Source: Thalassobaculum_A sp040219615 (GTDB lineage: Bacteria; Pseudomonadota; Alphaproteobacteria; Thalassobaculales; Thalassobaculaceae). From it: DNA of 64,000 nt. The translations under genes were made by a program, and so were the position numbers. The stretch spans positions 1 through 64,000 of the forward strand of contig NZ_JAVJSE010000008.1 of assembly GCF_040219615.1 (NCBI RefSeq). The letters run 5' to 3'. Shown here piece by piece: positions 25,940-33,005 of the stretch; positions within the stretch are counted from its first letter, which is position 1, and every line of letters starts with the position of its first letter. The notes below the pieces were generated by a model. The model was not told the DNA's origin. It worked only from the letters and a program-made list of their open reading frames with translations, and ran no database searches.

Positions 25940-26263
25940 CTAGCGGCGGTCGTTGCTCACGCTTCGGCGGTCGGCCCCGCGGTACTGCTGCAGGCGGGTC
26001 GCCCGCAGTCCGCGGACGCCGTAGCGGTCGATCAGCCGCTGCCAGGATTCGTACTCCTCGAGCGACAGGTTCCAGCGCGCGCAGGCCTCCTCGACGGTGA
26101 GCAGGCCACCGCGAACCGCGGAGACGACCTCGGCCTTGCGACGCATCACCCAGCGGGTGGTTTCCGGCGGCGGCAGATCGTCGAGCCCGATCGGCGTGCC
26201 GTTCGGACCGGTCACCTGCCGCTTCACGATGGTCGGGGTCTTGGTTGCCGTTTGTCCGCTCAT
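25940..26263 (-). CDS. sciP: CtrA antagonist SciP (DUF1153)
   Basis: Small DNA-binding-type protein of 107 residues with the DUF1153 core: PPPETTRWVMRRKAEVVSAV, then GLLTVEEACARWNLSLEEY and a final GLRATRLQQYR. In Caulobacter, SciP binds CtrA and blocks activation of CtrA-dependent promoters. It also binds DNA near flagellar and cell-cycle genes. The helix-turn-helix is expected around 55-85. A near-consensus CtrA box lies 47 bases upstream, fitting the known feedback in which CtrA switches on its own inhibitor. Confidence 0.9.
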   Translation of the reverse strand: MSGQTATKTPTIVKRQVTGPNGTPIGLDDLPPPETTRWVMRRKAEVVSAVRGGLLTVEEACARWNLSLEEYESWQRLIDRYGVRGLRATRLQQYRGADRRSVSNDRR

Positions 26264-26309
26264 GTCCGTCAGAACCCGTTGGAACCTGACGTCAGTGTGG
26301 GTAAGGCCC

Positions 26310-26325
26310 GTTAAAAAATGACTAA
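26310..26325 (-). promoter_or_regulatory. Candidate CtrA box upstream of sciP
   Basis: Read leftward: TTAG, seven bases, TTAAC. This is one mismatch from TTAA-N7-TTAAC. It ends 47 bases before the sciP ATG, a normal distance for an activator site overlapping the -35 region. Confidence 0.55.
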
Positions 26326-26360
26326 TGTGTCGGTGGTTGCCGGCAATTCATTCCGCCCGC

Positions 26361-26392
26361 GCAAAAAAATGACCCCGGCCGTGGCCGGGGTC
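26361..26392 (-). terminator. Rho-independent terminator of fliK-flgD-flgE
   Basis: Perfect 10-bp stem GACCCCGGCC/GGCCGGGGTC (26371-26392) with a 2-base loop, followed on the minus strand by a run of seven T. It lies 33 bases after the flgE stop and so ends the hook operon. Confidence 0.92.
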
Positions 26393-26424
26393 AGGTCGAG
26401 CGGTAACGGGTGCGGGGTTAGGTG

Positions 26425-27738
26425 TTACCGCTTCACGTTGATGATTTCGCTCAGCAGCTCGTCGCCGGTGGTGATCAGCCGGGTGGCGGCGGAGTACGCC
26501 CGCTGGGTGATGATCAGGTCGGCGAACTCGTCCGACAGGTCTACCGTCGACGACTCCAGGGCGGAGGATTCGATCAGGCCGGCGCCCTGCAAGCCCGCCT
26601 CGGTCAGCAGCAGGTCTCCCGAGCCGCTCGACAGGCTGTAGGCGTTGCCGTTCTCGCTCCTCAGCTCGGTCGAGGCCGGGACGGTGCCGATCGCCAGCTT
26701 GTAGATCGGGCGGGTGTCGCCGTTCTCGAACCGGGCCGTCACGATGCCCTCGTTGTCGACCTCGACAGCGATCAGCGTGGAGGGCGACGAGCCGTTCTGG
26801 TTGAGCAGTGTGGCTTCGTACTGGCCGGACAGCTGGCTCATGCCGTTGCTCTGGCCGACCGTGCCCCAGTTGATCACGATGCTTGAGTCGTCGGCGCCGC
26901 TGACGAACTCGTCCGGTGCAGTTGTCGTGCCGTTGATGGCAACGGTTGTCTGCGCCAGTGTGCCGTTCGCAGGGCTTGCGCCGTCGATGCTCTGGATCGT
27001 GCCGTCGGCCGGGTCGAAGCCGAGGGTGCCGGTCACGATGCCGGCGGTGTTGGTGCCGGCGTTGTTGGTCACGTCGATCGAGTAGTCCCAGACGTTGGCC
27101 GCCGCGCTCTTGGTCCAGTTGATGGTCAGCAGGTGGTCGATGCCGAGCGAGTCGTAGATCGTCAGGTTGGTGGTCTGGGTCGAGCTGGTGGTGGCGTTGG
27201 CCGGCAGGTTGGCGGCCAGGTTGGCGGTGGTGGTCGGGTTCGAGACCGAGGTGAAGCCCGCCAGGTTGACCGTCTCCAGGCTGGAGAGCTGGTCCTTGGT
27301 GGTGGCATTGACGATGTTGCCGGAGGAGTCGGTGCGCCAGCCCTGGAGGAAGAACCCGGCGTTGTTGACCAGGTTGCCTTCCTCGTCCTCGGTGAAGGAG
27401 CCGGCGCGGGTCAGCAGGTAGTCGCCGCCGTTGTTGACCGGATCGTCGTTGACGTTCACCACGAAGAAGCCGTCGCCGACGAGCGCAAGGTCGGTCTGCG
27501 AGGTGGTACCCTGCAGCAGGCCCTGCTTCTCCGGGTTGACGAAGGGACGCGCCAGCACGCCGCCGGGCGAGTAGCGGGTGTTGGCGATCGACTCGGTCAC
27601 CAGGGTCTGGAAGCGCGCCGTGGTGTCCTTGTAGCCGACCGTATTCACGTTCGCGATGTTGTCCGAGATGATCCCGAACGCCTGGGACTGCGCGGCCAAC
27701 GCCGACACACCCGAGAACATACCGCCGTAAATGCTCAT
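26425..27738 (-). CDS. flgE: Flagellar hook protein FlgE
   Basis: Hook subunit of 437 residues. The N-terminal D0 helix begins MSIYGGMFSGVSALAAQSQA and contains the rod/hook signature ISDNIANVNTVGYKD; the C-terminal D0 helix includes DLIITQRAYSAATRLITT. The middle is the Asn/Thr/Gly-rich variable surface domain. Exported by the type III apparatus and polymerised with the FlgD cap. Last gene of fliK-flgD-flgE; 87 bases from flgD. Confidence 0.96.
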   Translation of the reverse strand: MSIYGGMFSGVSALAAQSQAFGIISDNIANVNTVGYKDTTARFQTLVTESIANTRYSPGGVLARPFVNPEKQGLLQGTTSQTDLALVGDGFFVVNVNDDPVNNGGDYLLTRAGSFTEDEEGNLVNNAGFFLQGWRTDSSGNIVNATTKDQLSSLETVNLAGFTSVSNPTTTANLAANLPANATTSSTQTTNLTIYDSLGIDHLLTINWTKSAAANVWDYSIDVTNNAGTNTAGIVTGTLGFDPADGTIQSIDGASPANGTLAQTTVAINGTTTAPDEFVSGADDSSIVINWGTVGQSNGMSQLSGQYEATLLNQNGSSPSTLIAVEVDNEGIVTARFENGDTRPIYKLAIGTVPASTELRSENGNAYSLSSGSGDLLLTEAGLQGAGLIESSALESSTVDLSDEFADLIITQRAYSAATRLITTGDELLSEIINVKR

Positions 27739-27825
27739 TGTTGTTGCCTCCGTTGACGCACCCGGTTCCTGTGGGTGACTGAGAGGGTTGCTCCGTGGCG
27801 TTCTGCCGGGTTGCTGACGTGCGTC

Positions 27826-28491
27826 TTATGACGCCGCCGATGGTTCCTTGACCGCGACGATCTTGGTGACGTCGACCGCGAGGTCGCCGACCAGGACGTA
27901 GCTGCCCGTGGAGTCGAGGGCCGAGCCGGTGACCCGGCCGGTGATGTCGGTATCGACCTCGATGACCTCGTCGTCCGCGTTCTTGGCGGTGGCGACGAAG
28001 GTGTAGGCACCGTCCGGGACCGTGGCACCGTCGTCGTCGGTGCCGTCCCAGGTGATGGTGTGACGCGACGCGGACTTCTCGCCCTCGATGGTCCGAACGG
28101 TCTTGCCGTCGGAGTCGACGATCTTGACGGTGAGGATGTCGGCGCTCTTGGCCGGCGCGTAGCCGAAGGTGACCGGCGCGCCCGAGAACGTCGTCGTGCT
28201 GTCGGTGTACTGCACGTCCTTGCCGATGTAGCCCACCGCGCTGGCCGCCGATTGCGCGTTCAGCAAGGTGATCATCTGCTCCAGATTCTGGTTCTGGGTG
28301 ATCTGCTGTTCCACGTTGGCGAACTGCACGAGCTGGTTGGTCATCTCGGCGTTGTCCATCGGATCGAGCGGATCCTGGTTCCTCAGCTGGGTGGTCAGCA
28401 GCGTCAGGAACATGTCCATGTCACCGGACAGCTTCTCGAAGGACGCGCTGGACTTGGTGCCGCCGGTGGCGATCGCGCTGACGTCGGTCAT
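27826..28491 (-). CDS. flgD: Hook cap protein FlgD
   Basis: Hook-assembly scaffold of 221 residues. The N-terminal helix has the signature FLTLLTTQLRNQDPLDPMDN followed by EMTNQLVQFANVEQQ. A C-terminal beta domain contains TITWDGTDDDGATVPDGAY, the FlgD Ig-like part. Starts 11 bases after fliK. Confidence 0.96.
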   Translation of the reverse strand: MTDVSAIATGGTKSSASFEKLSGDMDMFLTLLTTQLRNQDPLDPMDNAEMTNQLVQFANVEQQITQNQNLEQMITLLNAQSAASAVGYIGKDVQYTDSTTTFSGAPVTFGYAPAKSADILTVKIVDSDGKTVRTIEGEKSASRHTITWDGTDDDGATVPDGAYTFVATAKNADDEVIEVDTDITGRVTGSALDSTGSYVLVGDLAVDVTKIVAVKEPSAAS

Positions 28492-28502
28492 GGTTGGTCT
28501 CC

Positions 28503-30551
28503 TCAGGCGACCAGGTCGTAGCTGCCGTCCGCCCTGACGCCGCCGGCGTCGGGCAGGGAGGCAGTATCGACCTCGTCATCATGTGCGTTGTCCGGGCCGC
28601 CGGTCGGCTCGCGGTCGAGCTTCGCCGTCTGCTGGTCGTCGCGACCGGCCGGCTGGCCATTGCCGCCCTGCAGGTTGAACTGCAGCGAGTTCTGGTCGGT
28701 CTTCAGCCCGGCCTCCTGCAGCGCCTTGTCGAGCACCCGGGCGTCGCGCTGGAGCATGTCGAGGGTTTCCGGCCGCTCGGCGCTGATCAGTGCTCGGACC
28801 GAGCCGTCGCGGCTGAACTCCAGCTTGACGTCGACCTTGCCCAATTCCTCGGGGTTCAGGCGGATGGTGACCCGGCCGCCGCCATCGGCAGCCGTGCCGG
28901 CGAGCTTCATGGCGACCTGGCCGACCGCGGTGCTCGCCAAAGCACCGGGTCGACCCTGGGCGGTCGCCTCCGCCCGGGAGGCCATGGCGGTGGTAAGCGT
29001 GCTCTGGGGTCCGCCTGGCCCGGCCGTGAATGCAAGAGGTGTCGTCCCGCCGGGCGTGGTGGCGCCCGACCCCTGCAACGGCGCGCGGGCCGTGCGGGTC
29101 GACAGAATTTCCTGGAACTGTGCCCGGGCGGCGTCGCCGCCGAAGCCGCGCTGGCCGATCGTCGCGGTGCCGAAGGCGAAGCCGCCGCCGGCCTGTGCCT
29201 GGCCGCCGTTCTGGGGCTGGCCGCCGTTCTGGCCCGCCTGACCGCCGTCACCGTTCTGACCGCCGCCGGCCTGGGCGCCGGCCTGGCCGTCGCCGGCATC
29301 GGCGCCGACGAACAGGGCCTGGCCGCCGCCGACATGCAGCGGCTGCGCGGATTGCGGGGCGGCGACCTGACCGGCGAGCCCCTGGCCGGCCAGGGACTGC
29401 TCTACAAGCCCTTGTCCAACCAGACCCTGCCCGACCAGACCCTGTCCGCCCAGACCCTGACCGGCGAGACCGCCGGACCGGCCGTTCGCGTCGCCGACCG
29501 CGGCCATATGGGCCTGGACCAGGACGGCTGCCGAGACACCCTGGGTGCGGGCAACGACCGTCCCTGGCTCGACCGAGACTTTCGCGTCGCCCGGAAGTGC
29601 CGTCGGCTTGCCCTGGGCGGTCGGTCGTGGTGCCGCCTCGACAGCCGCGGCAGCGGTCGGATGGGCCGCGACGGCCGGCTGCTGGGCAGGCCCTTGACCC
29701 TGGGCCGCCTGGCCCTGCGCGGTCTGACCCGGTTTCGCCTGGGCGACCTGTACTTGCTGGGTGGCCGGTGCCTGCAGATCCATACCGTCGATTGCCGCAG
29801 GCTGGGCCCCGCTGACCTGGGTCCCCCCACTGACCTGGGCACCGCTGGCCTGGGCACCGCTCGCCTGCGCACCGGGGATCTGGCTACCAGTAGCTTGTGT
29901 AGCGGGCGATCCGGCGGCGGGAGCCTGGGAAGCCGCAGCCTGGGAAGCCGGGGCCTGGGAGGCCGGGGCCTGTTCGGCCTGCGCCTGGGCGGTCGCAGCC
30001 TGGACGTTGCCGTGCTGCGGCACCGGCTGTCCGCCCGAGGCTGCAGCCCGGGCGGGATCGGCCGGGGTGGCGGCCGTCGCTGAAGCGGGCATTTCGGTTG
30101 CAGGAACGCCGACCCGGCTGGGAGGCGGGGTCGATGCCGGGACCGAGGGGGCAGCATCCACATCGGATGCGGCTGCCAGCTCGATCGCCGCCGCCGAGCT
30201 GTCCCCGCCGGGTGTCGGTCCGGTCGATGCCGTGGCCGGGCGGGTCTCGTGGGCAGGGGCCGGCGGCGTGCCGGTACCTTCTTCGGCCTCGGTCTCCCGG
30301 CGGTCGCGGGCCGGCCTGGCGGCGGGTCGCGGGTCGTCGTTCGAGTTCTTCGCGGCCGGTTGGGCGTGCTCGGCCCGGTGTTCCCGGTCTTCGGCCGGAC
30401 GCCGATATTCTTCGGACCGCGGCGCGGCGTCGGCGGACAGGTGGGCCATGAGGTCCATCAGGCCCCGGAACCCGCTGTCGCCGGCATTGCCGCGGCGAGC
30501 GCCTCCGGTGGAGGTATGAGCGGCCCTGGGATCCAGCGGGTTGAGGTCCAT
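28503..30551 (-). CDS. fliK: Hook-length control protein FliK
   Basis: Molecular ruler of 682 residues. Most is disordered, Gln/Ala/Gly/Pro-rich sequence with many in-frame repeats (ASQAP, SGAQ, VGQGL and QNGGQ-type). The conserved C-terminal FliK domain (about 555-660) is clear: GRVTIRLNPEELGKVDVKLE, then SVRALISAERPETLDMLQRD and LQEAGL. It switches export specificity from hook to filament proteins through FlhB. The ATG at 30551 has AGGTGA six bases upstream and a sigma-54 promoter 37 bases upstream. Confidence 0.92.
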   Translation of the reverse strand: MDLNPLDPRAAHTSTGGARRGNAGDSGFRGLMDLMAHLSADAAPRSEEYRRPAEDREHRAEHAQPAAKNSNDDPRPAARPARDRRETEAEEGTGTPPAPAHETRPATASTGPTPGGDSSAAAIELAAASDVDAAPSVPASTPPPSRVGVPATEMPASATAATPADPARAAASGGQPVPQHGNVQAATAQAQAEQAPASQAPASQAAASQAPAAGSPATQATGSQIPGAQASGAQASGAQVSGGTQVSGAQPAAIDGMDLQAPATQQVQVAQAKPGQTAQGQAAQGQGPAQQPAVAAHPTAAAAVEAAPRPTAQGKPTALPGDAKVSVEPGTVVARTQGVSAAVLVQAHMAAVGDANGRSGGLAGQGLGGQGLVGQGLVGQGLVEQSLAGQGLAGQVAAPQSAQPLHVGGGQALFVGADAGDGQAGAQAGGGQNGDGGQAGQNGGQPQNGGQAQAGGGFAFGTATIGQRGFGGDAARAQFQEILSTRTARAPLQGSGATTPGGTTPLAFTAGPGGPQSTLTTAMASRAEATAQGRPGALASTAVGQVAMKLAGTAADGGGRVTIRLNPEELGKVDVKLEFSRDGSVRALISAERPETLDMLQRDARVLDKALQEAGLKTDQNSLQFNLQGGNGQPAGRDDQQTAKLDREPTGGPDNAHDDEVDTASLPDAGGVRADGSYDLVA
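29406..29465. repeat. 15-bp repeats in fliK
   Basis: Three clear units of CAGACCCTG-N6 (29421-29435, 29436-29450, 29451-29465) and a diverged unit before them. In frame, they encode Val-Gly-Gln-Gly-Leu-type repeats in the disordered ruler region of FliK. Unit number would change the ruler length. Confidence 0.7.
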
Positions 30552-30587
30552 GACGTCACCTGGTCATTCGTGTCCGCCCAGTTGGGA

Positions 30588-30602
30588 GCAAATCGCGGGC
30601 CA
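30588..30602 (-). promoter_or_regulatory. Sigma-54 promoter of fliK-flgD-flgE
   Basis: Read leftward it is TGGCCCGCGATTTGC, matching TGGCACG-N4-TTGC, with the GG and GC spaced correctly. It lies 37 bases before the fliK ATG. Confidence 0.85.
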
Positions 30603-30667
30603 GATCCGCGTCGGCGAACAAACGGCGGGAAATCAACGGTTTGTCGCGTCCGGGCGGATGCCGCCCC

Positions 30668-30699
30668 GGCAAGTTCTGCCGATCGGGGCAAATCCTGCC
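30668..30699. promoter_or_regulatory. Two candidate FlbD enhancer sites (fliK side)
   Basis: GGCAAGTTCTGCC (30668-30680) and GGCAAATCCTGCC (30687-30699) are near-identical copies of a GGCA-N5-TGCC near-palindrome, 19 bases apart, on the upstream side of the fliK sigma-54 promoter. A related inverted word, GCAGTCCTTGCC, is at 30711-30722. The same motif is found upstream of flagellin 3 and between flgF and fliL. Binding by FlbD is inferred. Confidence 0.6.
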
Positions 30700-30887
30700 G
30701 GGCGGAGCGCGCAGTCCTTGCCGGGGCGTTTGGCCGGGCGGTCGGCTCCAGGCCGCCGCTGGCGGCGGCCGAACCTCGGGATGTCCCGGGACCCGCGGTT
30801 TGCGACTGCCGGTACGGCTCGTGCATGAGCGCCGCGCAGGGCCCGTCTTATAAAGAAGAGCATTTGCGTAAAATTCAAATTAAATGC

Positions 30888-30917
30888 TTGACACTTTCCC
30901 GAACCTCGTGTTTCATG
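30888..30917 (+). promoter_or_regulatory. Possible housekeeping-type promoter of flagellin 1
   Basis: TTGACA at 30888-30893 and a poor -10 word TTTCAT 17 bases on. No -24/-12 element is present. The -10 is weak, so another sigma factor (for example sigma-28) may be used instead. Confidence 0.3.
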
Positions 30918-30944
30918 GCGATTAGACGGGCTAGTTCCGTTCAG

Positions 30945-30961
30945 GTCGGCAAAACGCCGAC
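30945..30961 (+). promoter_or_regulatory. Leader hairpin of flagellin 1
   Basis: GTCGGC, loop AAAAC, GCCGAC, ending 27 bases before the ATG. It is followed by CCTTAGAACGAGG. Flagellin 2 has the same layout with a different but paired stem. FlbT acts on flagellin mRNA leaders in Caulobacter, which makes this a candidate target. Confidence 0.55.
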
Positions 30962-30988
30962 GTCACCCTTAGAACGAGGATCAAGACA

Positions 30989-31819
30989 ATGGCTGTTCAG
31001 AACTCAATCAACACCAACGTGGGTTCCTTCGTGGCTCTCCGTAACCTCAACACCGTGAACCGTGGGCTGGATCAGATCCAGAACCGCGTGTCGACCGGCC
31101 TGAAGGTTGCGGGTGCGCTCGACGACGCCTCGAACTTCTCCATCGCCCAGGGTATCCGGGGCGAGTTGAGGGCGATCGGCGCCGTCACGCAGGGCCTGAA
31201 TAACGCCAAGGGCATCGGCAAGGTCGCCATCGCGGGCACCACCGCGATTTCCGACCTGATGCAGACCGTCCGCCAGAAGCTGACCGAGCTCTCGAACGAG
31301 GGCATCACCACGGCGCAGCGCTCCATCCTGTCGGACGACTTCGACCAGCTGCTCTCGCAGGCGGCCAACTTCATCGACAACGCCGTGTTCAACGGCGTGA
31401 ACCTGCTCGATACCGCCGGTACGAGCGTCAACGTGAATACCCTGTCGAACCTGGCGGGCGGCACCCTGACGCTGACCGCGCAGGACCTGCGGACCCAGGT
31501 CGGCTCGCTGGCCGCGGTTTCCACGGGCAGTGCGTCGTCTGCGCAGGCAGTTCTGGCCACCCAGTACTCGAACCTGGAGTCGGTGGTGAACACCGCCCTG
31601 GGCTCGCTGGGTGCGGAAGTCCGCGCTCTGGAACTGCAGACCTCGTTCCTGGAGCAGATCTCGGATGCGACCGAGGAAGGCTTGGGCAACATCGTGGATG
31701 CCGATCTGGCCCGCGAGTCGGCCAAGCTGACGGCCGCCCAGGTGCAGCAGCAGCTGTCGATCCAGACGCTGGGTATCGCCAACCAGCGGCCGCAGACCCT
31801 GCTGGGTCTGTTCGGCTAA
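30989..31819 (+). CDS. Flagellin 1
   Basis: Short flagellin of 276 residues, close in size to Caulobacter flagellins. The N-terminal D0/D1 helices begin MAVQNSINTNVGSFVALRNL and include the signature IQNRVSTGLKV; the C-terminal D0 ends with VQQQLSIQTLGIANQRPQTL and a final Leu-Leu-Gly-Leu-Phe-Gly. The outer D2/D3 domains are absent; only a short Thr/Ser-rich bridge links the helices. Ser and Thr residues there (for example STGSASSAQ) are possible glycan sites. The ATG follows GAGGATC. Flagellin 2 is a tandem near copy. Confidence 0.95.
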   Translation: MAVQNSINTNVGSFVALRNLNTVNRGLDQIQNRVSTGLKVAGALDDASNFSIAQGIRGELRAIGAVTQGLNNAKGIGKVAIAGTTAISDLMQTVRQKLTELSNEGITTAQRSILSDDFDQLLSQAANFIDNAVFNGVNLLDTAGTSVNVNTLSNLAGGTLTLTAQDLRTQVGSLAAVSTGSASSAQAVLATQYSNLESVVNTALGSLGAEVRALELQTSFLEQISDATEEGLGNIVDADLARESAKLTAAQVQQQLSIQTLGIANQRPQTLLGLFG

Positions 31820-31839
31820 CCGGCGAGGCACACGGGACG

Positions 31840-31864
31840 CGGGGTGGGGCGGCGCCTCACCCCG
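31840..31864 (+). terminator. Hairpin after flagellin 1
   Basis: Stem of 11 pairs including one G-U (CGGGGTGGGGC with GCCTCACCCCG) and a 3-base loop, 21 bases after the stop. No T-run follows, so it may protect the 3' end of the mRNA or only partly terminate. Confidence 0.5.
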
Positions 31865-31918
31865 TCATCCCGCGAAACGCAAGAGAAGGAGAACTGATCG
31901 AACAGCCTGTTCAATAGC

Positions 31919-31934
31919 TTAACCTTTCATTTAC
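31919..31934 (+). promoter_or_regulatory. Weak CtrA-like box upstream of flagellin 2
   Basis: TTAA, seven bases, TTTAC: one mismatch in the second half-site. It lies about 166 bases before the ATG, which is far, and the stretch is AT-rich, so a chance match is likely. Confidence 0.25.
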
Positions 31935-32062
31935 GACTTAAACCACTGTCTGGACACGCCTCCTGGCCTGACCGCAGCGCATGGTGTCGATCGAGCTTTA
32001 TTCGATTGACTCGGCGGTGCGTGATGTGCATTTTCTATGGTGCTCTGGGGTTCGCCCCGCTC

Positions 32063-32077
32063 TGGGCAAAATGCCCA
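32063..32077 (+). promoter_or_regulatory. Leader hairpin of flagellin 2
   Basis: TGGGC, loop AAAAT, GCCCA, ending 22 bases before the ATG and followed by ACCTTAGAAAGAGG. Position, loop and downstream sequence match the flagellin 1 leader, while the stem bases differ in a paired way. Confidence 0.55.
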
Positions 32078-32099
32078 ACCTTAGAAAGAGGAGGCCAAA

Positions 32100-32930
32100 A
32101 TGGCTGTTCAGAACTCAATCAACACCAACCCTGGTGTGTTCGTCGCGCTTCGGACCCTGAACTCCGTGAACCGCGACCTCGACGTCACGCAGAACCGTGT
32201 CTCGACCGGCCTGCGGGTCTCCGGTGCGCTCGACGATGCCTCGAACTTCTCCATCGCCCAGGGTATCCGGGGCGAGCTGAAGGCGATCGGCGCCGTCACG
32301 CAGGGCCTGAACAACGCCAAGGGTATCGGCAAGGTCGCCACCGCGGGCGCCACCGCGGTCTCTGACCTGTTGCAGAACGTCCGCACCAAGCTGACCGAGC
32401 TCTCGAACGAGGGCATCACCACGGCGCAGCGCGCGATTCTGACGGACGACTTCAACCAGCTGCTCTCGCAGGCGGCCAACTTCATCGACAACGCCGTGTT
32501 CAACGGCGTGAACCTGCTCGATACCGCCGGTACGAGCGTCAGCATCAACACCCTGTCGAACCTGTCCGGCGGCACCCTGACGCTGACCGCGCAGGACCTT
32601 CGGACCCAGGTTGGCTCGCTGGCCGCGGTTTCCACGGGCAGCGCGTCGTCTGCGCAGGCGGTTCTGACCACGCAGTACGCGGCGCTCGAGTCGGTGGTGA
32701 ACACCGCCCTGGGTGCACTCGGCGCGGAAGTCCGCGCCCTGGATCTCCAGACCTCGTTCCTGGAGCAGATCTCGGATGCGACCGAGGAAGGCCTGGGCAA
32801 CATCGTGGACGCCGATCTGGCCCGCGAGTCCGCCCGACTGACCGCTCTGCAGGTGCAGCAGCAGCTGTCGATCCAGACGCTGGGTATCGCCAACCAGCGG
32901 CCGCAGGGCCTGCTCGGCCTGTTCCGTTAA
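32100..32930 (+). CDS. Flagellin 2
   Basis: Flagellin of 276 residues, the same length as flagellin 1 and highly similar throughout; long tracts in the middle and C-terminal parts are almost identical at the DNA level. Differences cluster in the N-terminal 30 residues (NPGVFVALRTLNSVNRDLDVTQ) and a few bridge residues. The ATG follows a strong GAGGAGG. It lies 280 bases after flagellin 1 with its own leader hairpin and is followed by a clear terminator. Confidence 0.95.
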   Translation: MAVQNSINTNPGVFVALRTLNSVNRDLDVTQNRVSTGLRVSGALDDASNFSIAQGIRGELKAIGAVTQGLNNAKGIGKVATAGATAVSDLLQNVRTKLTELSNEGITTAQRAILTDDFNQLLSQAANFIDNAVFNGVNLLDTAGTSVSINTLSNLSGGTLTLTAQDLRTQVGSLAAVSTGSASSAQAVLTTQYAALESVVNTALGALGAEVRALDLQTSFLEQISDATEEGLGNIVDADLARESARLTALQVQQQLSIQTLGIANQRPQGLLGLFR

Positions 32931-32955
32931 TCCCGGAACGACGAGAAACACATCG

Positions 32956-32987
32956 AACCGGGCGGTCCCACCGCCCGGTTCTTTTTA
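32956..32987 (+). terminator. Terminator of flagellin 2
   Basis: Perfect 11-bp stem AACCGGGCGGT/ACCGCCCGGTT with a CCC loop, followed by CTTTTTATTT. Classic rho-independent terminator 26 bases after the stop. Confidence 0.93.
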
Positions 32988-33005
32988 TTTGGCGCCGATT
33001 CTCCC

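Larger units (their letters stand above)
30552..30988. other. Control region between fliK and flagellin 1
   Basis: This 437-base gap holds no gene. It contains a sigma-54 promoter for fliK (30588-30602), two or three candidate FlbD sites (30668-30722), a TTGACA word (30888) and a leader hairpin for flagellin 1 (30945-30961). The part from about 30840 is AT-rich compared with its surroundings. Confidence 0.7.

Noticed and set aside
25921..25942. Inverted repeat TAGTGG...CCACTA between TPR-glycosyltransferase A and sciP as a terminator
   Set aside because: The stem is short and AT-poor inside with a mismatch, there is no T-run on either strand, and both ends fall on the stop codons of the two convergent genes, which explains the symmetry.
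32046..32061. GG-N10-GC word (TGGGGTTCGCCCCGC) as a sigma-54 promoter for flagellin 2
   Set aside because: Only the minimal GG/GC spacing fits; TGGC and TTGC are both missing, and the word is better seen as a small GGGG/CCCC inverted repeat.
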